A DNA stretch of 64,000 nucleotides from NCBI RefSeq assembly GCF_002165375.2, contig NZ_CP032134.1, positions 3,162,001 through 3,226,000 on the forward strand, read 5' to 3'. The stretch comes from Acinetobacter chinensis. GTDB lineage: Bacteria; Pseudomonadota; Gammaproteobacteria; Pseudomonadales; Moraxellaceae. Positions 53,483 to 62,592 of the stretch are shown piece after piece (within the stretch, counting starts at the first letter, position 1; each line of letters starts with the position of its first letter). Below the pieces are notes generated by a model. That model saw only the letters and a program-made list of their open reading frames with translations. It ran no database searches and was not told the DNA's origin. Position numbers and translations under genes: made by a program.

Positions 53483-54037
53483 ATGTCCATTCAGAATGCA
53501 GTTGGAGCTGTACTACTCAGCTCCATTTTCGCTGCGGGTTGTGCATCAACCGGCAGTACCTCTGGCAGTCAGTCTGCTGCTTCAAAAACTGTAGATATTC
53601 ATGCAGTCAGTGCTCAGGGTGTCGGGCAAAAAATCGGAACCGTTGAGTTTAAAGACAGCCTGGCTGGACTCGCCATTACGACAAAGCTCTCTGAGTTACC
53701 ACCAGGACCACATGGCTTCCATATCCATGAAAAAGGCTCATGTGAAGCTGCTGAAAAAGACGGAAAAATGACTGCTGCACTTGCCGCTGGTGGACATTTC
53801 AACCCTGAACAAAGAGCAAATCATGGCAACCCGCTTGCAGGACATAAAGGTGATCTTCCTGTACTGAATGTAGATACTTCTGGACATGCCAATACCAGAT
53901 TACTGGCGCCAAGGCTGAAAGTTGCAGATATTGAAGGTCTGGCTGTCATGGTACATGCCGGTGGTGACAATTATTCTGATACACCTGCACCACTGGGTGG
54001 TGGCGGAGCACGTATTGCCTGTGGTGTCATTCAATAA
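53483..54037 (+). CDS. sodC: Cu/Zn superoxide dismutase, lipoprotein
   Basis: The product (184 aa from ATG 53483, AGGA eight bases upstream; an in-frame GTG at 53480 precedes it) has a lipoprotein signal with lipobox FAAGC. Copper and zinc ligands are visible: HGFHIHEKGSC, HFNPEQ, HGNPLAGHKGDLP and VHAGGDNYSD. The bacterial periplasmic SodC converts superoxide to hydrogen peroxide. A terminator follows. Confidence 0.93.
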   Translation: MSIQNAVGAVLLSSIFAAGCASTGSTSGSQSAASKTVDIHAVSAQGVGQKIGTVEFKDSLAGLAITTKLSELPPGPHGFHIHEKGSCEAAEKDGKMTAALAAGGHFNPEQRANHGNPLAGHKGDLPVLNVDTSGHANTRLLAPRLKVADIEGLAVMVHAGGDNYSDTPAPLGGGGARIACGVIQ

Positions 54038-54090
54038 CTGAAAGTATTGTGGATAAGTTCAGACTTATGCACATACACCAGATTTCAATA

Positions 54091-54121
54091 AAAAAATGCA
54101 GATGAAAGTCTGCATTTTTTA
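54091..54121. terminator. terminator of sodC
   Basis: TGCAGA, a 6-base loop and TCTGCA, flanked by runs of A and T, 53 bp past the sodC stop. Confidence 0.85.
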
Positions 54122-54243
54122 TTGCCATTGGCAACGATCAGCATCTGATTGAAAATCATGGATTTCAAAAAAATACTAAAATTAATTTCAGTCCAGACCT
54201 GAAATGTTAAAATAAACTTCATTTCATACAAATCTGCGACCTT

Positions 54244-56394
54244 GTGAATACCGCCCATAGCATCTTTAAAAGCTTTCAGAACAGTTTTCTGCTGATGTAT
54301 TGCTTACAGATTTTTATTGTTCTGTCAGGGACAACACTGGGCTTATATTTCACAGGTTTTGAAGCGTTAATTGTACCTGTGACACTGGGCGCGATTGCCA
54401 CGGCGCTGACTGATTTTGATGACCGACTCAGTATCCGCTTGCGTAATCTGCTGTACGTCTGTGTGCTGTTTTTTGCAGTCAGCAGTATTCTTGATTTTTT
54501 ACATCCCCACAAGTTTTTATTTATTCTGTATTTAGCCCTGTCCAGTGCAGTACTCATGCTCATGGGCGCACTGGGACAACGCTACGCCACGATCTCATTC
54601 GGCACAGTGTTACTGTCCATCTATACCATGTTTGGACTGGGTGAATACAGCGAGTGGTATCTGCAACCCAGCTACTTCGTACTGGGCGCATTATGGTATG
54701 GACTGAGCTCCATTATTTTTTATTTGCTGAAACCCACTCAGGCTGTTCAGGACAATTTAGCACAGAGTTTTCTGGCGCTGGCTGACGTACTGAACCGTAA
54801 AGCCACCCTGTTTGACCCTGACAACACTGATAATACTGAAACACTGCTGTACGATCTTTCCCTTAAAAATTCCGCTGTAGTCCAGCAACTGAATCTGACA
54901 AAAGCATCTCTGCTGACCCGGTTAAAAGCATCCCGTGCCAATAAACACACCATTTACTGGCTGAATCTGTATTTCCTGGCTCAGGACATCCATGAACAGG
55001 CGACGTCCAACTATCTGCATTATGAAAAAATTCATGAAAACTTCAGCCGTACTGATTTGATTTACCGTGTGCAGAAAAATGTCCGCTTACTGGCTCAAAA
55101 CTGCCAGCAGCTGGCGGTGTGTGTCGTACAGCAACAGCATTTTCAGTTCAGTCAGGAGCATGAACAGGTACTGCATAACCTGGAAGCATCCATGAACACA
55201 TGGATTGCAGAAAACCCACAGAATCTGGAAGTTCATAATTTATTACTGGTGCTGAACAATTTACACAACGTGCAGGTGCAGTTTAAAAATCTGAGCATTG
55301 AACAGGAACAGTACCAGCAGAGCTACAGCCGACATCAGCATGATCTGAATTTACTGGATGATGATATTCACGGTGTACAGGATTTATGGCTCAAAATCAG
55401 CCAGCATCTGACCCCTGCCTCGGCTTTATTCCGTCATGCCGTCAGAATCGCATTTGTGTTTACCGTAGGCTATGCCATTTCCCTGCTGCCCTTCGCTAAA
55501 AATGGCTACTGGATTTTACTGACCAGTTTATTTGTCTGTCAGACCAGTTATTTCGCCACCAAAAGTCGTCTGAAACTGAGAACTTTAGGTACTGTCTTAG
55601 GTGTACTGCTGGGGATTCCTGTGCTGTATTTTGTCCCTGGTGTTGAGGGCCAGCTTGTACTGACTATTGTATTTGGCGTGTATTTTTTCTATTTGCGCTC
55701 AAAAAAATACGCCATGGCAACACTCATGGCAACCCTGATGGTTCTGCTGATTTTCAATTTAAAAGGTGCAGGCTATGCGGTCATACTGCCCCGTATTATT
55801 GACACATTACTCGGATGTGGAATCGCCTGGCTTGCTGTCAGCTTTATCTGGCCCGACTGGAATTTCCGTAATATTTCCAACAATATTTTAAAAAGCACTC
55901 AGGCAACTTTAGATTATTTCGATGCCATTGTGCAGCAGTATCAGCATGGTCGGGATAACAGTATGCAGTACCGCAAAGCCCGTCGTTTTGCACATAATGC
56001 ACAGATTGAACTCTCCAGCATGATTTCCAGTTTAAGCACTGAACCCAATCCCAATAAAGATTTAATCCATTACTCTTTCCGTTACCTGGTCTACAGTCAC
56101 AGCCAGCTGAGCTATATTTCCGCGCTGGGCAGCCATCGCGAACAGGTTACTGATCCTCAGATTCTGGACTTACTGCTCTGGTGTAAAAACACGCTCTCGG
56201 ATGTGTTATTACAGCAGCATGCACTGGATGAAACCCTGATAGAAAATCAGTTAAAGGAAATTCAGCAACGGAGTACGCAGCCTGATCTGTCTCCAGATCT
56301 GCGCTTAACCTTAAAACAGATCAGCCTGATTCTGGAAACTCTGCCCGAACTGATCAAACTGAGAAAAAATCTGCTCGACATGGAAATTTTATAA
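54244..56394 (+). CDS. FUSC/YccS family membrane protein
   Basis: The 716-aa protein has two clusters of about five to six membrane segments (residues about 15-150 and 395-535) separated by a cytoplasmic region, as in YccS/YhfK and the aromatic acid exporter AaeB. The second cluster carries the FUSC pattern GYWILLTSLFVCQ, KSRLKLRTLGTVLGVLLG and RIIDTLLGCGIAW. A role in efflux of aromatic acids or in envelope function is inferred from the family. Translation starts at GTG 54244. Confidence 0.9.
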   Translation: MNTAHSIFKSFQNSFLLMYCLQIFIVLSGTTLGLYFTGFEALIVPVTLGAIATALTDFDDRLSIRLRNLLYVCVLFFAVSSILDFLHPHKFLFILYLALSSAVLMLMGALGQRYATISFGTVLLSIYTMFGLGEYSEWYLQPSYFVLGALWYGLSSIIFYLLKPTQAVQDNLAQSFLALADVLNRKATLFDPDNTDNTETLLYDLSLKNSAVVQQLNLTKASLLTRLKASRANKHTIYWLNLYFLAQDIHEQATSNYLHYEKIHENFSRTDLIYRVQKNVRLLAQNCQQLAVCVVQQQHFQFSQEHEQVLHNLEASMNTWIAENPQNLEVHNLLLVLNNLHNVQVQFKNLSIEQEQYQQSYSRHQHDLNLLDDDIHGVQDLWLKISQHLTPASALFRHAVRIAFVFTVGYAISLLPFAKNGYWILLTSLFVCQTSYFATKSRLKLRTLGTVLGVLLGIPVLYFVPGVEGQLVLTIVFGVYFFYLRSKKYAMATLMATLMVLLIFNLKGAGYAVILPRIIDTLLGCGIAWLAVSFIWPDWNFRNISNNILKSTQATLDYFDAIVQQYQHGRDNSMQYRKARRFAHNAQIELSSMISSLSTEPNPNKDLIHYSFRYLVYSHSQLSYISALGSHREQVTDPQILDLLLWCKNTLSDVLLQQHALDETLIENQLKEIQQRSTQPDLSPDLRLTLKQISLILETLPELIKLRKNLLDMEIL

Positions 56395-56500
56395 GGTACA
56401 AACCACTCATTTATCTAAGTTTTTAATTTATTTAATTTTTGTATAAATTGATCACAGGATAGGCTAAACTCGAGATTCATTCTCATTTGATTAAGTGACC

Positions 56501-56785
56501 ATGAATATCAAATCTTTACGTATCGTCGGTTTCCTTGAAGGTCTTTCTTTTCTTCTCCTCCTGTTTATTGCCATGCCAATGAAATACATCTGGGACAATC
56601 CCGTCCTGGTCAAATATGTTGGAATGGGTCATGGTGTGCTGTTTATTTTATTTCTGATTGTGCTGTTTGTGGTCTGCGAAAAACAGAAATGGTCACTTAA
56701 AATGTTTTTACTCGGACTGATTGCCTCGATTTTACCTTTTGGACCTTTCGTCTTTGATCATAAATTAAAGAAGTTTGAACAATAA
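56501..56785 (+). CDS. DUF3817 family membrane protein
   Basis: The 94-aa protein has three hydrophobic segments and the DUF3817 features RIVGFLEGLSFLLLLF, PMKYIWDNP and GMGHGVLFILF. Family members are small integral membrane proteins of unknown function. The ATG at 56501 is preferred over a GTG at 56495 because the conserved N-terminus starts there. Confidence 0.85.
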   Translation: MNIKSLRIVGFLEGLSFLLLLFIAMPMKYIWDNPVLVKYVGMGHGVLFILFLIVLFVVCEKQKWSLKMFLLGLIASILPFGPFVFDHKLKKFEQ

Positions 56786-56803
56786 TTTACTCCCTCACCC
56801 CAG

Positions 56804-56823
56804 CCCTCTCCCTAAGGAGAGGG
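56804..56823. repeat. CTCTCC/GGAGAG hairpin repeat
   Basis: CCCTCTCC, a CTAA loop and GGAGAGGG form an 8-bp hairpin 19 bp past the DUF3817 stop. Similar C-rich/AAGGAGAGG stretches occur at 24120-24150 and, in partial form, near 19960, suggesting a dispersed intergenic repeat family. Confidence 0.45.
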
Positions 56824-56863
56824 AGTACATGGGAGAGTGATTAAAAGAGTAAAGGAAGCTTTG

Positions 56864-58105
56864 TTAAAACTCCCCCTGAGCTTTACGCTGCTGCATAATA
56901 TTTTTCAGAACAGCTCTTGGCGCTGTGAACCACAAAGCAATCAAGGCGACACATGAAACCGCATAAGCCCATAAGTGGAAATGCTCATACATGACACGTA
57001 CCAGTTCAATCACGGCAAAAAACATCAGCATTAAAATGACTGAAACCGTTGCTGCCACGGTACCTTTTGAAACCTCGGATGACATTAAAGCAAAACGGTA
57101 AAGCACGGAGAAACTGATCCCCTCGCCAAAACTCACCAAAGTCATCCCTGCAATCACACAGAACAGAAAATACTCCTGCCAGATGACCCCAGCCAATACA
57201 GTTGCAGTTCCCAGCAACATCAGCGGTAAACCCACCAGTACAGTTTTGCCCAAAGCCAGACGGTCAATCACACGAATCAGCACAATATTGCCAATAATCA
57301 GCCCCCCCAGTACAGGAAACTGCGCCAGACCATACTGCATACTGCTGAGTCCCAGTTCTTCCACCAGCATGACCGGTGACAGGGCAATCCACAGCATCAA
57401 AGGCATCGCCACCATAGGCAGCCCCAGCGTCATGGCTAAAAAAGTTTTATTTTTCAGAACTTTTTTATAGTCATCCCAGATATAACTGAGAGGCTGTTTC
57501 GGAATACTCTGCTGTTGCACTGGCATTTTGGCTTTCAGACCAAACCAGCTGAGGAATGCTAAAAAGGCAATGCCAATAAATCCCCAGTGCCATGACACAT
57601 GATCAATTAAAAATGCACCTGCCACAGGTCCAATCAGTGGAGCAAGCAAAGAAATATTTGCCATGAGTGCCATCACTTTAATGGCATCACGCTCTTCAAA
57701 AGTTTCCTGGATTGCGGCATAACCTACCGCTGCAATCACAGACAGGCCAAAGCCCTGCAAAAATCTTAAAGCAAGAAAACTCTCAATATTGTGAGTCAGT
57801 AAAATCAGCAGACAGGTCACAACAAAAAATGCCACCCCTGCCAGTAATACTTTTTTCCGCCCAATCCGATCCGACAGTGGCCCCAGTAATGCCGCAACAC
57901 AGGCACCACCCAGTAAATAAAAGGACATGGAGGATGGTGCCCAGCTGCTGCTCACGCCAAACTCTCTGGTAATGGCAAGCATGGCAGGTTGTACCAGGTC
58001 ATTACCGATATAAACTGAAAATTCGAACAGCACCAGTGCCAGTGGGAACATGAATGTTGCCCGACTGAGTCTGGTGGTCTGTTCAATCTCTATACTGTTT
58101 TTCAT
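56864..58105 (-). CDS. craA: MFS chloramphenicol efflux pump CraA (MdfA family)
   Basis: The 413-aa protein has twelve membrane segments and the MFS motif A GPLSDRIGRKKVLL. The N-terminal NDLVQPAMLAI, QETFEERDAIKVMALMANI and GAFLIDHVSWHWGF stretches are close to Acinetobacter CraA as I remember it. CraA exports chloramphenicol and other compounds by proton antiport. The Acinetobacter-specific assignment is by remembered similarity. A 10-bp inverted repeat lies 70-112 bp upstream of the start. Confidence 0.9.
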   Translation of the reverse strand: MKNSIEIEQTTRLSRATFMFPLALVLFEFSVYIGNDLVQPAMLAITREFGVSSSWAPSSMSFYLLGGACVAALLGPLSDRIGRKKVLLAGVAFFVVTCLLILLTHNIESFLALRFLQGFGLSVIAAVGYAAIQETFEERDAIKVMALMANISLLAPLIGPVAGAFLIDHVSWHWGFIGIAFLAFLSWFGLKAKMPVQQQSIPKQPLSYIWDDYKKVLKNKTFLAMTLGLPMVAMPLMLWIALSPVMLVEELGLSSMQYGLAQFPVLGGLIIGNIVLIRVIDRLALGKTVLVGLPLMLLGTATVLAGVIWQEYFLFCVIAGMTLVSFGEGISFSVLYRFALMSSEVSKGTVAATVSVILMLMFFAVIELVRVMYEHFHLWAYAVSCVALIALWFTAPRAVLKNIMQQRKAQGEF

Positions 58106-58175
58106 TTTAGTCTACATATCTGAATTGTGCTGTCATGCGGGCATATCATTCAAGCTGTACAAAATTGCTTTACTG

Positions 58176-58217
58176 ATCTGCTGTTCTTATAAAATGCGCT
58201 GAAATAAAACAGCAGAT
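58176..58217. promoter_or_regulatory. inverted repeat upstream of craA
   Basis: ATCTGCTGTT (58176-58185) and AACAGCAGAT (58208-58217) are perfect 10-bp arms 22 bp apart, in the 430-bp gap between craA and the next gene (58106-58535). It could be a regulator site or an RNA hairpin. Nothing else is seen in this gap. Confidence 0.3.
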
Positions 58218-58535
58218 ATAAATATCCTTTCCTGTTCAATAAAAAGAGAACAGAAAACTGTGTGCTGTATTTTTAAATACATACACGTCAGCGCAATGAC
58301 AGACACCGAAAAAATAAATTGAAATTGTTAAATCTGCTTAGATAAAGCAAGTCAAAACACCGTATTCACAAGGTGTCTATAGAAGATTTTGATATGTGAG
58401 ATTTTACCGAATCGACAAATATGTACACAGGATTCAGTTGTGACAGTCTAACACACGTTCATTTCATGTCAAAGTTGAACATTTTTTATTCTTAAGATAT
58501 TCTAAATTCTCTATAAGCAAATATGAATAATTTAA

Positions 58536-58928
58536 ATGAAAAATAAGAATCCTGTAGCCATGATCATTATTGGTATTGTTTTATTCCTCATTGGTGGAGG
58601 GCTGTATTTGAACAGTTCCAAGCCAGCGATCAGTGCAGAAGAGCAGGCACGCTGTGAAACATCAGTTCAACAAAAATATGGTGAAAATTCCAGTTCCATT
58701 ATTGGCAGCTGTAAAACCGATACTGGCTTTGTTGCCATGATGAATGCTCAGGCAAATGGTGCCACTTCAGCTGAAGAAACTGCCAAAGCGATCAGTTCAG
58801 CCAACAACCAGGAACTCGGTTTAGGCTTTTTCGGTAAATTCCTGACGGGTCTGTGTGTCGGTATTGGTATCGTCATGTTTATCAAAGGTATTATCGGTCT
58901 GAAAAATAAAGAAAATCCTACTGTTTAA
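58536..58928 (+). CDS. small membrane protein, unknown function
   Basis: The 130-aa protein has an N-terminal membrane helix (AMIIIGIVLFLIGGGLYLN) and a C-terminal one (FLTGLCVGIGIVMFIKGIIGL), with a soluble stretch between them holding two cysteines (residues about 40 and 59) that could form a disulfide. I do not recognise the family. No ribosome site is obvious. Confidence 0.7.
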   Translation: MKNKNPVAMIIIGIVLFLIGGGLYLNSSKPAISAEEQARCETSVQQKYGENSSSIIGSCKTDTGFVAMMNAQANGATSAEETAKAISSANNQELGLGFFGKFLTGLCVGIGIVMFIKGIIGLKNKENPTV

Positions 58929-58947
58929 CTTTTCTTAAAGCACTTTT

Positions 58948-58982
58948 AAAAAGCATGTCATCGACCTGATAGCATGCTTTTT
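58948..58982. terminator. bidirectional terminator
   Basis: AAAAAGCATG pairs with CATGCTTTTT over a 15-base loop, with A- and T-runs on both sides. It lies between a plus-strand gene end and the convergent pirin gene. Confidence 0.8.
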
Positions 58983-58984
58983 CT

Positions 58985-59881
58985 TTATTCATCTTCTAAA
59001 ACTCTGGATTTGATGAATGTGCCCTTTTTAATATCATCAAATGCTTCGAGTATTTCATCATAGGTGTTCATCACAAATGGACCATGACCATTGATGGGTT
59101 CCTGCAGTGGTTTGCCTGTTAAGAGCAATAATTTACAGTGCTGTAATGCGGTAATTTCAAAATTCTGTTCCAGATTCGACATAACAGCCAGTGACTGTTC
59201 CTCAAAGATTTCATCCTCTGGCTGAAACTGCGCTTTGCCTGAACGTAAATACACAAGCGTGGTATCTCCTGCCCCAGCGGGTAAAGTTACTTTCTGCCCT
59301 GCTTTAATTTCTATGTCTAAAACATTGAGTGGTGAATGTACTTTTGCAGGTCCTCGATGTACTTGGTTATTTTCATCCACATACATACCTGCGATGACGC
59401 GTAATGTTCCTGCTGAATTTGGCAGTTCAACCATAGGAATATTGTCTTTACGCAGACTTTGATAGCGCGGTGGATTCATTTTGTCTTTGGCAGGTAAGTT
59501 GACCCACAGCTGCACCATTTCAAAGTATCCACCCTGTCTGGAGAATGCTTCGCTAAAAACTTCTTTGTGTTCTACACCTGAAGCGGCGGTCATCCATTGC
59601 ACATCGCCTGCGGAGACAATCCCACCTCCGCCTGTTGAGTCGCGATGTTCGAGTTCGCCCGAAAATATCAGGGTAACAGTTTCAAATCCACGGTGTGGAT
59701 GTTCGCTTACACCCTTTCGTAAATTGGTCGGTTTTAAGATGCCTGGACCTAAGTGATCGAGTAAGAGGAATGGTGAAACGGTATTGCCCAGTTCATAGTG
59801 TGAAAAGACTGAAAGCACAGGATAAAAATCGCCAATGGCAAAACGAGTATCGTTACGATGGATAAAGGCAAGGGTTTTCAT
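58985..59881 (-). CDS. pirin family protein
   Basis: The 298-aa protein has the pirin N-terminal cupin with FLLLDHLGPG and HPHRGFETVTLIFSGELEHRDS (split here), which holds the metal-binding histidines, and a weaker C-terminal cupin. Bacterial pirins include quercetinases and regulators of metabolic enzymes; the sequence does not decide. It stands alone after the AbiH-nucleotidyltransferase segment. Confidence 0.9.
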   Translation of the reverse strand: MKTLAFIHRNDTRFAIGDFYPVLSVFSHYELGNTVSPFLLLDHLGPGILKPTNLRKGVSEHPHRGFETVTLIFSGELEHRDSTGGGGIVSAGDVQWMTAASGVEHKEVFSEAFSRQGGYFEMVQLWVNLPAKDKMNPPRYQSLRKDNIPMVELPNSAGTLRVIAGMYVDENNQVHRGPAKVHSPLNVLDIEIKAGQKVTLPAGAGDTTLVYLRSGKAQFQPEDEIFEEQSLAVMSNLEQNFEITALQHCKLLLLTGKPLQEPINGHGPFVMNTYDEILEAFDDIKKGTFIKSRVLEDE

Positions 59882-60060
59882 GTTGTTATACTGATGAATT
59901 TAGACTCGTTAAAGCATAATTCATCAGTATGCATCGCTCAATCATTTGAATGCGTTTCAGTGTTCTATCCTTGGAATGATTTACAATTAAAAGCTACAGA
60001 AAATGACTGCGAATATTCTTCAACTCATCCTCGCAATCAAATCTAAAGCTATTTCAAATA

Positions 60061-60825
60061 TTAACCATAAAAATGCTGTTTTAAACTAAAGCTATATTCT
60101 GTTAAATATTGCTGTAATTTTTCCACATCATTGGTTGGCTCAATCGCTCTTAAATTCAATGCTTCAATTTTATCATTCAGCAATTTTAAAATCTGAGCCT
60201 GTTCTAACTCAGGAACCTGAGCCTTTTCTTTCTGTTGTTTTTTAATTTCTAAATAGTCTTCCGCCCAATGTCGTAACGGATCATTTGAATCTATTTGCGC
60301 GAATAGTTCAGTAATCAATAATTCAGGCATGATTTGTTGGGTTGCCAATTCTGCTGACATCAAACCACGAATCGAATAGAACACTTTTTTATAGGTAAAG
60401 TTATCTGCTGTTTGCATCACATTCATCCCACCTTTTGCCAAAGATAAATAATGATAATACAAAGCCTTATAATCTATCCGTTCGAGTAGCCCATCTCGAA
60501 ATTTTTCCCATTCTGGAAATTGATTAAAATAGACAATATGCGCACGTACCCACTCCAAAACGGTTGGGTTGCTTTTGGCGAGTAAGCCAAACATTTTATT
60601 GAGATCGAATGATACAAAGTCAAAATCACCATCCATGATTTCGATCAAATCACGGTGTTGGCGATAGTCATAATATTGGGCTTTTGATGGCAGGTGAAAA
60701 CCGCGCACATCGTAGTCACTGTCTGGACTTGCCATACCCCACAAACGACTACCACTTTCGATATAAAACAGTGGATGTTCATCTCTGTTCTGGAATAAGT
60801 TCTGGATTTCTTGTTGGATGTTCAT
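60061..60825 (-). CDS. nucleotidyltransferase domain protein (COG3541-like)
   Basis: From ATG 60825 the product is 254 aa. The Pol-beta-type nucleotidyltransferase motif GSRLWGMASPDSDYDVRG (residues about 24-41) supplies the GS and D-x-D elements, and the rest is helical. An in-frame extension up to 60954 reads into the IS element and is not native. An IS copy ends two bases upstream of the ATG (60828). Before insertion the ATG lay five bases after the stop of the AbiH-family gene (TGA, ACATA, ATG), so the two were surely translationally linked. A role in a defence or toxin module is inference from that linkage. Confidence 0.85.
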   Translation of the reverse strand: MNIQQEIQNLFQNRDEHPLFYIESGSRLWGMASPDSDYDVRGFHLPSKAQYYDYRQHRDLIEIMDGDFDFVSFDLNKMFGLLAKSNPTVLEWVRAHIVYFNQFPEWEKFRDGLLERIDYKALYYHYLSLAKGGMNVMQTADNFTYKKVFYSIRGLMSAELATQQIMPELLITELFAQIDSNDPLRHWAEDYLEIKKQQKEKAQVPELEQAQILKLLNDKIEALNLRAIEPTNDVEKLQQYLTEYSFSLKQHFYG

Positions 60826-61016
60826 TAAGAGATGGATCCGTAAATTTGAACAACTCCTATAAGTGATATTCTGCTCCTCAAATGATGTTATAAACATCAA
60901 TATATGGAGTATTTTATGGCACGTAGACAGAGATGGATCCGTAAATTTGAACAACTCCTATAAGTGATATTCTGCTCCTCAAATGATGTTATAAACATCA
61001 ATATATGGAGTATTTT

Positions 61017-61322
61017 ATGGCACGTAGACCAAGAAGAAATCATTCAAATGATTTTAAAGCTAAGGTAGCACTTGCTGCGATTAAAGCAGAAAAAACACTT
61101 GCTGAATTGAGTGCTGAGTTTGATGTTCATCAAAACCAAATTATTGACTGGAAAAATCAATTGATCTCAGCTTCCTCGCAAGCTTTCGATCAATCAAAAG
61201 CTCCAACAGAACCACCCATCGATCTAAAAAAACTACATGCAAAAATCGGTGAGCAGGCATTAGAAATTGATTTTTTAGAAGGTGTGTTGAAGAAACTGGG
61301 CCGCTTCAACCACAAAAGTTAA
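61017..61322 (+). CDS. IS3-family transposase OrfA (inner copy)
   Basis: This 101-aa protein has the helix-turn-helix DNA-binding domain of IS3-family OrfA (ALAAIKAEKTLAELSAEF) and a leucine-zipper-like C-terminus. The start ATG at 61017 has GGAG six bases upstream; an in-frame ATG at 61005 is less likely. It contains the slippery heptamer TTTTTTA near its end, used for -1 frameshifting into OrfB. Confidence 0.92.
   Translation: MARRPRRNHSNDFKAKVALAAIKAEKTLAELSAEFDVHQNQIIDWKNQLISASSQAFDQSKAPTEPPIDLKKLHAKIGEQALEIDFLEGVLKKLGRFNHKS
61271..61277 (+). promoter_or_regulatory. programmed -1 frameshift site
   Basis: The heptamer TTTTTTA lies in the X XXY YYZ register of orfA (GAT TTT TTA). After a -1 slip the OrfB frame stays open from AGA at 61277 through to the OrfB stop, so an OrfAB transposase can be made. 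The site occurs again in the outer copy at 62455-62461. Confidence 0.8.
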
Positions 61323-61408
61323 TCGACGACTCACTTCAGATTTCAGTATCTAAGCAAGCTAAGCTGCTGAAAGTCTCCCGTGGTTGTTATTACTATCGCC
61401 CAAAACCT

Positions 61409-62149
61409 GTGAGTGCATCAGATCTGAAGCTGATGCGATGTATTGATGAATTACATATGCAATATCCTTTTGCAGGCAGTCGTATGATGCGTGATTTGTT
61501 GAATCGTCAAGGACATCATATAGGACGACGTCATACACGTACTTTAATGAAGAAAATGGGTATTCAGGCGTTATATTGCAAACCAAATTTAAGCCAGGCT
61601 AATCAAGCTCACCGTAAATATCCATATCTGCTCAAAGGGTTGGCTATTCAGCGCAGTAATCAAGTGTGGTCTACGGATATAACGTATATCCCTATGGCAA
61701 AAGGCTTTGTTTATTTATGTGCTGTGATTGATTGGCATAGCCGCAAGGTACTTGCGCATAGGGTATCGATTAGTATGGAGGTGGATTTTTGTATTTCGGC
61801 TTTAAATGAAGCGATTGAAAAATATGGTCGACCTGAAATATTTAATACAGACCAAGGCAGCCAGTTTACCAGTGATGCATTTATTGATGTATTGAAATCA
61901 AATGGCATTCAAATCAGTATGGATGGTAAAGGTCGATGGGTAGATAATGTGATGGTTGAACGATTATGGCGGAGCGTTAAATATGAAGAGGTGTATCTCA
62001 AAGCTTATAGCAGTGTCACAGATGCGAAAAAGCAATTAAGTGCATATTTTGAGTTTTATAATTTGAAACGACCTCATTCGAGTCTAGACAAAATGACACC
62101 AAATGAGTTTTACTATGATCAGCTACCCCAACAAAACAAGGTGGCTTAA
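61409..62149 (+). CDS. IS3-family transposase OrfB (inner copy)
   Basis: The frame is open from 61277, and 61409 (GTG) is the first possible independent start, but production as an OrfAB frameshift fusion is expected. The rve/DDE integrase core is complete: WSTDITYI (D), NTDQGSQFTS (D) and VERLWRSVKYEEVY (E), preceded by the HTH-21-type GRRHTRTLMKKMGI stretch. Confidence 0.93.
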   Translation: MSASDLKLMRCIDELHMQYPFAGSRMMRDLLNRQGHHIGRRHTRTLMKKMGIQALYCKPNLSQANQAHRKYPYLLKGLAIQRSNQVWSTDITYIPMAKGFVYLCAVIDWHSRKVLAHRVSISMEVDFCISALNEAIEKYGRPEIFNTDQGSQFTSDAFIDVLKSNGIQISMDGKGRWVDNVMVERLWRSVKYEEVYLKAYSSVTDAKKQLSAYFEFYNLKRPHSSLDKMTPNEFYYDQLPQQNKVA

Positions 62150-62213
62150 CTAGAGCGGAATATCACTTATAAATACGCTTTTAGTTGTTCAAACAAGTGG
62201 GACCACCTCTGAC

Positions 62214-62506
62214 CAAGAAGAAATCATTCAAATGATTTTAAAGCTAAGGTAGCACTTGCTGCGATTAAAGCAGAAAAAACACTTGCTGAATTGAGTGCTG
62301 AGTTTGATGTTCATCAAAACCAAATTATTGACTGGAAAAATCAATTGATCTCAGCTTCCTCGCAAGCTTTCGATCAATCAAAAGCTCCAACAGAACCACC
62401 CATCGATCTAAAAAAACTACATGCAAAAATCGGTGAGCAGGCATTAGAAATTGATTTTTTAGAAGGTGTGTTGAAGAAACTGGGCCGCTTCAACCACAAA
62501 AGTTAA
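62214..62506 (+). pseudogene. interrupted OrfA of the outer IS copy
   Basis: The first four codons of this orfA are at 60916-60928, and the remainder starts here after the inner IS. The reading frame is otherwise intact but has lost its start and upstream signals. An in-frame start within it at 62291 is not a native start. Confidence 0.9.
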
Positions 62507-62592
62507 TCGACGACTCACTTCAGATTTCAGTATCTAAGCAAGCTAAGCTGCTGAAAGTCTCCCGTGGTTGTTATTACTATCGCCCAAAACCT

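Larger units (their letters stand above)
60929..62210 (+). mobile_element. inner IS3-family element, complete
   Basis: This complete copy is 1282 bp, with the same ends as the outer copy, inserted in the same orientation into the outer orfA after codon four. The 3-bp target duplication GAC is at 60926-60928 and 62211-62213. The sequence appears identical to the outer copy wherever I compared them, so the second insertion is recent. Confidence 0.95.

Noticed and set aside
60826..60954. N-terminal extension of the nucleotidyltransferase into the IS
   Set aside because: The extra residues come from the IS end; the native ATG is at 60825, with the IS boundary two bases upstream.
60929..62210. 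Defining the IS ends as TGG...CCA instead of AGAG...CTCT
   Set aside because: Only the longer ends give clean 3-bp target duplications at both insertion sites.
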